Shown: positions 17,336 to 24,630 of the stretch, piece after piece
Numbering within the stretch: the stretch's first letter is position 1
Layout of the letters: each line of letters opens with the position of its first letter
NCBI GenBank assembly: GCA_943372645.1
Contig: CALRZN010000001.1
Location: 310,001-374,000 of the forward strand
Direction: 5' to 3'
DNA from: VBWE01 sp943372645
Lineage (GTDB): Bacteria > Bacteroidota > Bacteroidia > Palsa-965
Length of the DNA stretch: 64,000 bases
Notes under the pieces: generated by a model
Told to the model about the DNA's origin: nothing
Database searches by the model: none
What the model saw: only the letters and a program-made list of their open reading frames with translations
Made by a program: the position numbers and the translations under genes

Positions 17336-19201
17336 TCAGTTGACCTTCATCCCGTTTTTGTATTTCTGTTTCATCAGCACTTTTCCATCCGCATCCCAGT
17401 AAATCCAGGTACCGTGCGGCTTACTCACTAATTTTTTGTCTTCCGCATTCTTCCCGTTTACTTTCGAGGCTACTTTATCATTCTGGATAAACTGTTTGTA
17501 ACAGGCAACGCTTTTCTTTTTACCGTTGTTGTAATAAGTCACGCTTTTACCTGAAAGTTTACCGTATTCAAAATTCTGAATCTGCATGAGGCCGCCATTC
17601 GGGTAATTGTAATACCATTTGCCGGTTTGCTTTTCGTAATGGTAATTGCCCCAGCGGTCTTTGGTTCCGTCCGGATTCCAGTAAATCCATAATCCTTCGC
17701 GTTTGCCGCCTTTAAACTTACCGACCTCGCTCGGGTAGCCGTTGTCGTAACTGAAACGCCAGCCGCCCTCTTTATTACCGTCAACATACGTTCCCTGGTA
17801 ATTGAGTTTGCCGTTGTAATAAAACCCGATCCAGTTGCCGGTCATTTTTCCCTTCATAAAAGCACCTTCATCTTTTACGGTTCCGTTATCGTACCACGAT
17901 ACCCAGTGGCCGTCTTCTTTGTTCTCTAAGTAAGTGCCTTCCTGCAGTTTCTGGCCGTTTTCGAACCAGAACGTCCATAAGCCTGTTTTTTTACCTTCCA
18001 CAAACGGGCCGGTTTTGTATGTTTTGCCGTTGGGGTACCAGAACATCCAGGTACTGTCTTCCAGGTCGTTTTTGTAACGGCCTACCATTTCCAACTGCTC
18101 TTTTCCTTCGAACCAGTATTTCCAGGTGCCTTCGCGCAGGTCTTCGCTGAATTCGCCCTGCTGATCGGGTTTTCCGTCGGGCTGGAACCAGGTCCAGGTG
18201 CCTGTTTTTTTATCGCCGGCGTACTGTCCTTTAATGCTCACGGTACCGTCTGCATACCAGTGCACCGATTCCCCTTCGCGCTTGCCGCTTTTGTACATTT
18301 CGCGGTAATCGGCTTTGCCGGTGTTGGTATAAAAATTCCAGGTACTGTCGCGCAATCCGCCGCGGTAAATGCCTTCGCCGCGCAGCGCACCGTTGTTATA
18401 CACGATTTTCATTTTGCCGTAACCGTTGCGGATAATGGCATTACCCATATCATCGTTCAGTGTGAGCAGCAACTCCTGCCCGTTTCTGTATTCCACTTCC
18501 TGTTTCAGTTTGCCCGATTCGTAGTACGATTTCCACACCCCGCTTTTTGCCCCGGCGGTGTAGCTGCCTTCTTCTTTTTTGTTGCCGTTTTTAAACCATT
18601 CGCTGAATGCGCCCTGCAGCGTATCATTCACAAATGTGCCCTGGCTCTGCGGCTTGCCGTTTTCGTACCAGTAGTTAAAAGCGCCTTCTTTTACCGTGGT
18701 AAGGCGGAAGTTGTAGAAATACACTTTGAAATGTTCTTCCGACTGCTGTTTACCGTCTTCGTAATATTTCACCCAGGTGCTGTCGGGCTTATCCTGAATA
18801 AAACGGCAGATCTGCGCCGGCTGCCCGCTTTTATAGTAGTAGGTGGCTTTGCCGGTTTTTTTGCCCATGATGTAGAGCTCTTCCGTTTTTTTCTTGCCGC
18901 CTTCGTCGTAGTAGCTGATCCACAGGCCGTCTTCCTTGCCCGCTTTGTATGTGCCTGTGCGCTGCAGTTTCCCGTTCCGGAACCAGTACGTGGCTTTTCC
19001 TTCGAGCAATGCGCCTACGTAGGTTTCTTCGCTTCGTTTGGTTTTTTTGTTCTCGTCCCAGTAATCCAGCTTTTTAACGGGTGTCTGTTTTCCGCCATTA
19101 CCTGCACGCGGTTTTTTCTCGCGGGGCTGTTTACCCGTCTGCGCATAAGCGGCAGCAGCTGTAATTAAAAGCAGGAGACAAATGGAGATGATTCTTTTCA
19201 T
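17336..19201 (-). CDS. Exported MORN-type (YwqK-like) repeat protein
   Basis: Exported protein made almost wholly of repeats of about 23 residues of the form YWFxNGKLxxxGxYxxGKxxGxW, about 24 copies from residue 50 to the end. These are MORN/YwqK-like beta-hairpin repeats. The N-terminus from the ATG at 19201 is a clean signal peptide (MKRIISICLLLLITAAAAYAQ); the longer frame to 19240 crosses the promoter at 19238-19245. No catalytic motif, anchor or T9SS sorting domain was seen. Such proteins are common in Bacteroidota, often annotated as toxin-antitoxin YwqK family, but no toxin partner is adjacent. Function unknown; probably a binding scaffold. Confidence 0.85.
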   Translation of the reverse strand: MKRIISICLLLLITAAAAYAQTGKQPREKKPRAGNGGKQTPVKKLDYWDENKKTKRSEETYVGALLEGKATYWFRNGKLQRTGTYKAGKEDGLWISYYDEGGKKKTEELYIMGKKTGKATYYYKSGQPAQICRFIQDKPDSTWVKYYEDGKQQSEEHFKVYFYNFRLTTVKEGAFNYWYENGKPQSQGTFVNDTLQGAFSEWFKNGNKKEEGSYTAGAKSGVWKSYYESGKLKQEVEYRNGQELLLTLNDDMGNAIIRNGYGKMKIVYNNGALRGEGIYRGGLRDSTWNFYTNTGKADYREMYKSGKREGESVHWYADGTVSIKGQYAGDKKTGTWTWFQPDGKPDQQGEFSEDLREGTWKYWFEGKEQLEMVGRYKNDLEDSTWMFWYPNGKTYKTGPFVEGKKTGLWTFWFENGQKLQEGTYLENKEDGHWVSWYDNGTVKDEGAFMKGKMTGNWIGFYYNGKLNYQGTYVDGNKEGGWRFSYDNGYPSEVGKFKGGKREGLWIYWNPDGTKDRWGNYHYEKQTGKWYYNYPNGGLMQIQNFEYGKLSGKSVTYYNNGKKKSVACYKQFIQNDKVASKVNGKNAEDKKLVSKPHGTWIYWDADGKVLMKQKYKNGMKVN

Positions 19202-19237
19202 TCGTATAGATAACGTGAAACGTTCGTAATTCGTGTT

Positions 19238-19245
19238 CAAAACTA
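19238..19245 (-). promoter_or_regulatory. -7 box for the MORN-repeat gene
   Basis: Reads TAGTTTTG on the minus strand, matching TAnnTTTG, 36 bp upstream of the ATG at 19201. It overlaps the upstream end of the longer open frame, which supports the downstream start. Confidence 0.5.
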
Positions 19246-19301
19246 CCAGTATAATGCGACGGCAACGAATTGGTAACTAATTTACTTTAAACAATACGCT
19301 G

Positions 19302-20453
19302 TTAAGTGTGGCTGCGCAGTGCCGGCACGGTTTCCGTAAGCAGCTGCAGTACCTGTTTCATTTCGGCTTCCGTATTGTGTACGCCCAGGCTGAAACGCAC
19401 CGATGCATACGCCTGTGCCGGTGAAAGCCCCATGGCTGTAAGCACGTGCGAAGGTTCTGCCAGCGCCGAAGAACAGGCCGAACCGGTGGCCATACACAGC
19501 GAAGGCAGTTTTGCAATCAGCTGATCCGCTTTGATGCCTTCGAAGCAAATGCTGGTGGTATTCGGAATGCGGTGGCGGGTGCTGCCGTTAATGAACACGT
19601 TGCCGATATCGAGCAGGTGCTGTTCGAGCCAGGTGCGCAGGCGCGACAGTTTTTCCGCATTGTCCCACCATTCTGCAGCAGCCAGTTCAGCCGCTTTGCC
19701 CAGCCCCGCAATGCCCGGTACGTTCAGCGTTCCCGAGCGGCGCCCGTTTTCGTGTCCGCCCCCGTGTTGCTGTGCTGCAATTACCACCCGCGGATTTTTG
19801 CTACGCACATACAGCGCCCCGATGCCTTTCGGTCCGTAAAACTTATGTGCAGAAAGGCAGAGCAGGTCGGCACCGAGTTCCTGCACATCCAGTTTCATTT
19901 TACCGGCAGCCTGTGTGGCATCACAAAAGAGCAGAGCGCCTTTGCGGTGCACCAGGGCCGCAATTTCTTCTACCGGTTGAATAACACCGGTTTCGTTGTT
20001 GGCCAGCATCACGCAGACCAAAATCGTTTGCGCTGTAATTGCGGCTTCCAGTTGCTGCAGGTCAATACGGCCGTCGCGGGAAACAGGCAGCACAGTAACC
20101 GTTGCGCCGTTTTTTTCGAGTGCGTTGCAGGTGTCGAGTACCGCTTTGTGTTCAGTACCTGCAGTAATGATATGCTGTCCTTTGCTGCGGTAGCTTTCGG
20201 CAACGCCTTTGAGGGCGAGGTTGATGGCTTCCGTAGCGCCGGAGGTGAAAACGATTTCTTTCGGTCCGGCCCCGATAAGTGCGGCCACCTGTTCCCGTGC
20301 GGTATCAACGGCCTGCGCTGCGCGCCAGCCCATGGCATGGGTGCGGCTGGCAGCATTACCAAAATCGGCGGAGAAAAACGGGAGCATGGTTTCAAGCACG
20401 CGCGGATCAACCGGCGTGGTGGCATTGTAATCCAGGTAAATGAGGCCTTCCAT
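19302..20453 (-). CDS. Cysteine desulfurase (IscS/NifS family)
   Basis: PLP enzyme that removes sulfur from cysteine as an enzyme persulfide for Fe-S clusters and thiolated cofactors. From the ATG at 20453 it is 383 residues, the family size. It starts MEGLIYLDYNATTPVDPRVLE; the PLP lysine lies in SAHKFYGPKG and the catalytic Cys in MATGSACSSALAEPSHVL. The short IscS-like active-site loop and full length favour a class I enzyme. The longer frame to 20507 crosses a perfect -7 box, so the downstream ATG is right. No scaffold (iscU) or regulator gene is adjacent, so its specific sulfur acceptor cannot be named. Confidence 0.93.
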   Translation of the reverse strand: MEGLIYLDYNATTPVDPRVLETMLPFFSADFGNAASRTHAMGWRAAQAVDTAREQVAALIGAGPKEIVFTSGATEAINLALKGVAESYRSKGQHIITAGTEHKAVLDTCNALEKNGATVTVLPVSRDGRIDLQQLEAAITAQTILVCVMLANNETGVIQPVEEIAALVHRKGALLFCDATQAAGKMKLDVQELGADLLCLSAHKFYGPKGIGALYVRSKNPRVVIAAQQHGGGHENGRRSGTLNVPGIAGLGKAAELAAAEWWDNAEKLSRLRTWLEQHLLDIGNVFINGSTRHRIPNTTSICFEGIKADQLIAKLPSLCMATGSACSSALAEPSHVLTAMGLSPAQAYASVRFSLGVHNTEAEMKQVLQLLTETVPALRSHT

Positions 20454-20459
20454 GAAACA

Positions 20460-20467
20460 CAAAGGTA
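20460..20467 (-). promoter_or_regulatory. -7 box giving a leaderless cysteine desulfurase transcript
   Basis: Reads TACCTTTG on the minus strand. Only 6 bp (TGTTTC) separate it from the ATG at 20453, so the mRNA should start at or within a base or two of the initiation codon. This decides the gene start. Confidence 0.65.
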
Positions 20468-20600
20468 CGGATTCGGAAGTTTGGGCGGCAAAACGCTCCG
20501 TTAACAATGTTCATTCGGCCGCGGCGGATCAATTAGCAACCGAAAGCGTTATCACCATTAAAAACCGGTGCAAAACAGTCGTTGAGAATTGAAACATTAA

Positions 20601-20726
20601 ATAGGATGCCTCTGAAAAGCACAAGATTGAGGCGGGCGTAGTTTTGAAAAGCGGAGTTTACTCCTGTAAATGAGCATTTTCAAAAAAAGCCCAACGAAGA
20701 GATTGTGTTTTTCAGAGGTATCCTAT
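20601..20726. repeat. Long palindromic element P1, 126 bp
   Basis: The outer arms 20601-20624 and 20703-20726 are complementary at 22 of 24 positions, and the two exceptions are G-T. Inner paired blocks are 20634-20637/20689-20692 (GGGC/GCCC), 20642-20650/20677-20685 (TTTTGAAAA/TTTTCAAAA) and 20656-20661/20666-20671, closing on the apex TCCT. The whole element is symmetrical about its centre. It encodes no protein and lies between the desulfurase promoter and the terminator of the 43-residue peptide gene. Confidence 0.8.
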
Positions 20727-20729
20727 AAA

Positions 20730-20760
20730 AAAGAAACGCGCCGTCTCCCGTCAGCGCGTC
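20730..20760 (-). terminator. Intrinsic terminator of the 43-residue peptide gene
   Basis: On the minus strand an 8-bp stem ACGCGCTG / CGGCGCGT (one G-T pair) with an 8-base loop is followed by TTTCTTTTTT. It begins about 50 bp beyond the stop codon at 20809 and just before palindrome P1. Confidence 0.7.
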
Positions 20761-20808
20761 TCCGAAATTACCCCAAAAACAAACAAGCGGGGGAGGAAAG
20801 AACGATCG

Positions 20809-20940
20809 TTATGATGTTGTAATCATTTTCTTTTTGGTGGCTGCTGAAGGGCTTTCGCCGTTTGCGGACATCCGCACAACCAGCAGGCATAACAGCGCGA
20901 GGACGATTCCGATAATCCGCATGATACTTCGTTGTGTCAT
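20809..20940 (-). CDS. Small single-span membrane peptide, 43 residues
   Basis: Short open frame read from ATG at 20940 to TAA at 20809: MTQRSIMRIIGIVLALLCLL, then VVRMSANGESPSAATKKKMITTS. It has a basic N-terminus, a hydrophobic helix (residues 8-23) and a polar, Lys-containing tail. Support for a real gene is the AATATTTG near-match to a -7 box about 25-30 bp upstream and the terminator about 50 bp downstream. No homologue recognised. It could instead be a signal peptide for a 20-residue product. Confidence 0.5.
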   Translation of the reverse strand: MTQRSIMRIIGIVLALLCLLVVRMSANGESPSAATKKKMITTS

Positions 20941-21112
20941 CTGCGTGCTGTTATTTAACGATACAAATATTCATCAAAGAAAACTCCGGTTCAATTCAAA
21001 AAAATAATTTCTTACGCGTCCAGAATATTATTTTTTTTGACCCAACCACACAATAAAAAGTTGCGTGACTAGTTACCCGTTGCTTTGTTTTTTGTGATGC
21101 CTGAAACTCTTG

Positions 21113-21120
21113 TAGCTTTG
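21113..21120 (+). promoter_or_regulatory. Promoter of the EamA transporter gene
   Basis: TAGCTTTG matches TAnnTTTG, and a TTTG lies about 18 bp upstream (near 21091), so both Bacteroidota promoter boxes are present at the expected spacing. It lies 18 bp before the GTG start. Confidence 0.65.
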
Positions 21121-21138
21121 CATTTCTAATCAACGGTT

Positions 21139-22017
21139 GTGCTGCAGTTTACACGAAATCATTACTTACTTCATTTCATTGTTTTCATCTGGGGATTTAC
21201 CGGCATACTTGGTAAATTAATTTCACTCGGCAGTTTCCAGTTAACCTGGTACCGGACCATTCTTGCTGCAGCCGGCATATTGATTTACCTCCTGTTCACA
21301 AAACAAACACTGCGCACCAACCTGAAAGGGTTGCTTCGTTTTGCGGGTGTTGGCGCTATCATCGCGCTGCACTGGATTACGTTTTACCAGGCCATCAAAG
21401 TATCAAACGTTTCGGTGGCGCTGGCCTGTTTTTCATGCGGCGCATTGTTTGCAGCCTTTATTGAACCGTTCTTTTACAAACGCCGCATCCTGCTGTATGA
21501 AGTGCTTTTCGGCTGCGTGGTTATTGTGTGTCTCATTCTTATTTCCAATGTGGAAACAAAATATACGGCCGGCATCCTGCTCAGTGTTACAGCGGCTTTT
21601 ACCTCTGCACTGTTTGGTGTAATGAACGGCAAACTCGGCGAAAAATACGAGCCGGGACTGATTTCCTTTTATGAACTGCTCAGTGCGTTTTTATGGATGA
21701 CCATTTACAATGCCGCTGCCGGTGAATTTACGGCCGACAAAATGGCCCTGCACGATTACGACCTGCTGTGGCTGCTGCTGCTGTCGTTTGTGTGCACATC
21801 GCTCACTATGGTGATCAGTATAAACATTATGAAAACCATCAGCCCTTATACGCTGGTGCTGACGGTGAACCTGGAAAGTGTGTATAGTATTGTTCTTGCA
21901 TTCATCATTTTCGGCAACGATGAAAAAATGTCGCTGCCGTTTTACCTCTGCACACTGGGTATCTTCGCCACAGTGCTTGCAAATGCCTGGTGCAAAAAAG
22001 CGTTTGGCCCTAAGTAA
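21139..22017 (+). CDS. EamA/DMT-family transporter
   Basis: Inner-membrane protein of the drug/metabolite transporter superfamily, with ten predicted helices in two EamA repeats over 292 residues (FIVFIWGFTGILGKLISLG at the start of repeat 1, TAAFTSALFGVMNGKLGEKY at the start of repeat 2). Members export amino acids or other metabolites; the substrate cannot be read from sequence. It starts at a GTG (21139); there is no ATG nearby upstream. The last ~9 codons form the left arm of palindrome P2, so the stop codon lies inside that element. No adjacent biosynthetic genes point to a substrate. Confidence 0.9.
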   Translation: MLQFTRNHYLLHFIVFIWGFTGILGKLISLGSFQLTWYRTILAAAGILIYLLFTKQTLRTNLKGLLRFAGVGAIIALHWITFYQAIKVSNVSVALACFSCGALFAAFIEPFFYKRRILLYEVLFGCVVIVCLILISNVETKYTAGILLSVTAAFTSALFGVMNGKLGEKYEPGLISFYELLSAFLWMTIYNAAAGEFTADKMALHDYDLLWLLLLSFVCTSLTMVISINIMKTISPYTLVLTVNLESVYSIVLAFIIFGNDEKMSLPFYLCTLGIFATVLANAWCKKAFGPK

Positions 22018-22194
22018 CTGTCAGGTACTTATCCTTCCGGCTTTTTAGATGTCTTTTTTGCTCACTCTTCGTTACTTTTTTCGCCTGTAGTATCCAACTA
22101 CTTACTCAAAAAGTTCCTCGATTGAGCAAAAAATTCATTCTAAAAATCTCGAAAAACAAACTCCTGACAGTTACTGCAGACCAAACGCTTTTGC
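21992..22194. repeat. Long palindromic element P2, 203 bp, overlapping the EamA 3' end
   Basis: Symmetrical imperfect hairpin centred on 22094. Paired blocks from outside in: 21992-22007/22181-22194, 22013-22025/22163-22175 (perfect 13 bp, AGTAACTGTCAGG), 22042-22049/22139-22146 (TTTTTAGA), 22054-22063/22124-22133 (TTTTTTGCTC), 22074-22080/22108-22114 (ACTTTTT) and 22087-22091/22097-22101 (GTAGT/ACTAC) around apex ATCCA. It fills the gap between two convergent genes and takes in the last codons of the EamA gene. Confidence 0.8.
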
Positions 22195-22214
22195 AATTTA
22201 ACCGGAGCCGCTCC

Positions 22215-22814
22215 TTAGTTCTTAATCAGCAGCTGCGTGGTTTTTCCGTAATCGGTTTTCACATTCAGCAGGTACGTACCACGGGCAAGCAACGAACACT
22301 CCATGTTGGTGAGCTGTGCGCCAGGCGCCTGTGTTTCAATTTCTTCTTTTTTCACTTCGCGTCCCAGCATATCCGAAATGGTAATGGTTACCGGCGATGC
22401 GCTGGCAAGCGTGTATGCCACCTGCAGTTTGTCGCCAAACGGATTCGGCGTTGCTTTTACATCTACCGGCAGAATGTGATCTGCAATGCCGGTGAGCGTT
22501 ACGGTAATGGTGTCGCAAAACTGGTCGCTGCAGCTTTGCAGCGAATCGGAAATGTAAAGACACACAATGTAATTGCCGCTCTGGTTTACGGTAATCGTGG
22601 TGTTCTGACCGTAGGCGGTACCGCTCATTCCATAGGTCCACATGTAAAAGGTATTGTTGTTTACACCGGTCGACGTACTGGTAAGTGTTACTGTATTACC
22701 GCTCGTTGTGTACGTAAATGAAGCGTTACAGTTCTGTGCATTCGCACCCGAAGCAGTGATCAGGAAGAGCAGCACAAGTGCAAAAGGACGCAATAAAGTA
22801 GTCATCGTTTTCAT
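22215..22814 (-). CDS. Secreted PKD-like protein with T9SS sorting domain
   Basis: Exported 199-residue protein. It has a signal peptide (MTTLLRPFALVLLFLITASG, cut near ANAQ), then one degenerate PKD/Ig-like domain (residues 28-110, CNASFTYTTSGNTVTLTSTS, ending CDTITVTLTG). A C-terminal type A T9SS sorting domain follows (about residues 118-199), with ATPNPFGDKLQV and a GTYLLNVKTDYG strand before the end at LLIKN. It should cross the outer membrane by the Por/T9SS machinery and be attached or released. The protein looks like a one-repeat version of its neighbour at 23000-24535, so the two are probably duplicates. Ligand unknown. Confidence 0.85.
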   Translation of the reverse strand: MKTMTTLLRPFALVLLFLITASGANAQNCNASFTYTTSGNTVTLTSTSTGVNNNTFYMWTYGMSGTAYGQNTTITVNQSGNYIVCLYISDSLQSCSDQFCDTITVTLTGIADHILPVDVKATPNPFGDKLQVAYTLASASPVTITISDMLGREVKKEEIETQAPGAQLTNMECSLLARGTYLLNVKTDYGKTTQLLIKN

Positions 22815-22929
22815 GATTTTTTGGTTTTTAGTTTAGGGTACAAAGTTGAAGCGGAATAAAAATCACAGCAATGATTTCGTGTTTTTTTCTTACGCATCCA
22901 AATTATTTTTAACCCCTGCTGAAAACGAA

Positions 22930-22981
22930 AAAAGCCTGTTTTCGCCTGCCGGAAAATGTGGACAGGTAAAAACAGGCTTTT
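22930..22981 (-). terminator. Intrinsic terminator downstream of the five-PKD protein
   Basis: Perfect 13-bp inverted repeat AAAAGCCTGTTTT / AAAACAGGCTTTT at 22930-22942 and 22969-22981, with a secondary CCTG/CAGG pairing inside. On the minus strand it ends in TTTTTTCGTTTT. It begins 18 bp past the stop at 23000. Confidence 0.85.
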
Positions 22982-22999
22982 GAAATAACTAAAAACCGC

Positions 23000-24535
23000 T
23001 TACTCCCGGACGATCTTCCGTGTAACCGTTCCTGCTTCGGTGGTGCAGTGCAGCAGGTAAACACCGGGGCGAAGGGCCGCCGTTTCGAGCAGTATTGTTG
23101 TTCCGGACGTGGCTGTGGTCTTTTTTTCCAGGAGCATCCGGCCTGTAACATCGCACATACGGATGATGACGGGCGCGCCGGTGCTGTTTTCAAAAGATAC
23201 CTGCAACTGTTCGTTAAACGGATTCGGGAAAATGTGGATGTTATCGGTCAGTGCCTGTTCGGCAATGCCTACCGGGGCCACATTCACCGTGTCGCAGAAG
23301 GTGCTGGTGCAGCCCTGTTGTGTGGTCATGGTTACACAAACCGTGTAGGTACCCGGGGCAAGATAGGTGTGCGTAGTTACCGCCCCGGTGCCGGTGGTGT
23401 TATCGCCGAACGACCAGGTGTAGGTATTAAAAATACTGAGCGGCTGCGCAGAGAAGGTTTGATTACCAAGCAGGCTCACATTCGTAAATGTTACCGGGCA
23501 GCTGCTTTGTGTGGGAATATTTACCGTATCGCAGAACGTGCTGGTGCAGTTCAATGCCGAATCGGTTACCGTAAGACAAACCGTAAATGTGCCGGTGGAA
23601 GTGTACGTATGTGTAGTGAGTACGCCATTACCAAACGTGTTGTCGCCGAAATCCCAGCTGTACGTCCAGTTCACATTCAGCGGGGTGGCGTTAAACGTCT
23701 GCAGGTTGGCGTTGCCCGTATTTGTAAATGTAGCCGCGCAGCTGATGCTGATGGTAATGGTATCGCACGTGGTGCTGGTGCAGTTGTTGGCGGAATCAAC
23801 AATGGTAAGACATACCGTATAGGTTCCGGAAGACTGGTACTGATGCGTTGTAATTATACCGGTGCCGGTGGTGTTGTCGCCAAAGTTCCAGTTGTAATTC
23901 CAGCCGAGGTTGGCCGGCGTGGCCGTAAAAAATGCGGTGGCGTTGTTGATGGTGGCATTAAACGTGGCGTTGCACGAGGGCGGAACAAGGTTCACGTTTA
24001 CCGTATCACAAATCGTATCGCTGCAGATGCCGGCTGTGTCGGCTACCACCAGGCATACATTGTAGGTTCCTGAAGTGGCGTAGGTGTGCGTGGGCGCAAC
24101 GCCGGTACCAGTGCCGCTGTCGCCGAAATCCCAGGTATAGGTAAGCGCGGGCGAAACCGGCTGGGCCTGGAAAGTGGTATTGCCGTTGGTATTGTTCACA
24201 TTGGCGGTGTACGTGGGCGTTGTGCCGCCATTCACCAGGATGGTGTCGGAAATGGAACTGCTGCAGAAGGTGTTCGTTACAATGTTCAGCGTTACCACGT
24301 ACATGCCACAGGCGGTGTAGCTGTGCACCGGGTTTTGTGCGGTTGACGGAGCCGTAAGATCACCGAACGTCCATACCCAGCTGGCAATGGTGCCGCTGCT
24401 GGTGGTAGATGCATCCGTAAACGTAATTGTATTACCGTTAGCGGTGTAGGTAAATGCAGCCTGGCATTGGGCAGCAAGGCGACCGGCAGCAAACAGGGGC
24501 AGCATCAGAACAAAAGCGCGTAAGAGGTGTTTCAT
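23000..24535 (-). CDS. Secreted five-PKD-repeat protein with T9SS sorting domain
   Basis: Exported 511-residue protein from the ATG at 24535; the longer frame to 24619 runs into the ispG promoter region. A signal peptide (MKHLLRAFVLMLPLFAAGRL) is followed by five PKD domains of ~75 residues, each with a WxFGD core such as TYTWDFGDSGTGTG and ending in an SxxxDTxxVN strand with paired cysteines. A type A T9SS sorting domain ends the protein (FPNPFNEQLQVSF to RKIVRE). The repeats are similar enough to suggest recent internal duplication. PKD arrays usually act as extracellular spacers or binding modules; no enzyme domain is present. Confidence 0.87.
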   Translation of the reverse strand: MKHLLRAFVLMLPLFAAGRLAAQCQAAFTYTANGNTITFTDASTTSSGTIASWVWTFGDLTAPSTAQNPVHSYTACGMYVVTLNIVTNTFCSSSISDTILVNGGTTPTYTANVNNTNGNTTFQAQPVSPALTYTWDFGDSGTGTGVAPTHTYATSGTYNVCLVVADTAGICSDTICDTVNVNLVPPSCNATFNATINNATAFFTATPANLGWNYNWNFGDNTTGTGIITTHQYQSSGTYTVCLTIVDSANNCTSTTCDTITISISCAATFTNTGNANLQTFNATPLNVNWTYSWDFGDNTFGNGVLTTHTYTSTGTFTVCLTVTDSALNCTSTFCDTVNIPTQSSCPVTFTNVSLLGNQTFSAQPLSIFNTYTWSFGDNTTGTGAVTTHTYLAPGTYTVCVTMTTQQGCTSTFCDTVNVAPVGIAEQALTDNIHIFPNPFNEQLQVSFENSTGAPVIIRMCDVTGRMLLEKKTTATSGTTILLETAALRPGVYLLHCTTEAGTVTRKIVRE

Positions 24536-24601
24536 GAATAATCGTTTATGGTTTACTGTAAAAATAACAAATACCGGCCAAACAGACTGCGTAAATCGCG
24601 G

Positions 24602-24609
24602 TATCTTTG
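24602..24609 (+). promoter_or_regulatory. -7 box of ispG
   Basis: TATCTTTG matches TAnnTTTG and lies 21 bp before the ATG at 24631. An upstream in-frame TTG at 24607 falls inside this box, so it cannot be the start on this transcript. Confidence 0.65.
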
Positions 24610-24630
24610 TGCCTTCCACTGTTTCTGCTT

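Larger units (their letters stand above)
20508..21138. other. 631 bp region between cysteine desulfurase and EamA genes
   Basis: Contents in order: ~90 bp with nothing recognised, palindromic element P1, the terminator, the 43-residue peptide gene, an A/T-rich stretch (20960-21060) with no gene, and the EamA promoter. Confidence 0.6.

Noticed and set aside
19446..20504. 352-residue plus-strand frame opposite the cysteine desulfurase gene
   Set aside because: It lies fully antisense to a well-supported enzyme and its Cys/His/Phe/Arg-rich composition is that of an antisense shadow of a GC-biased gene.
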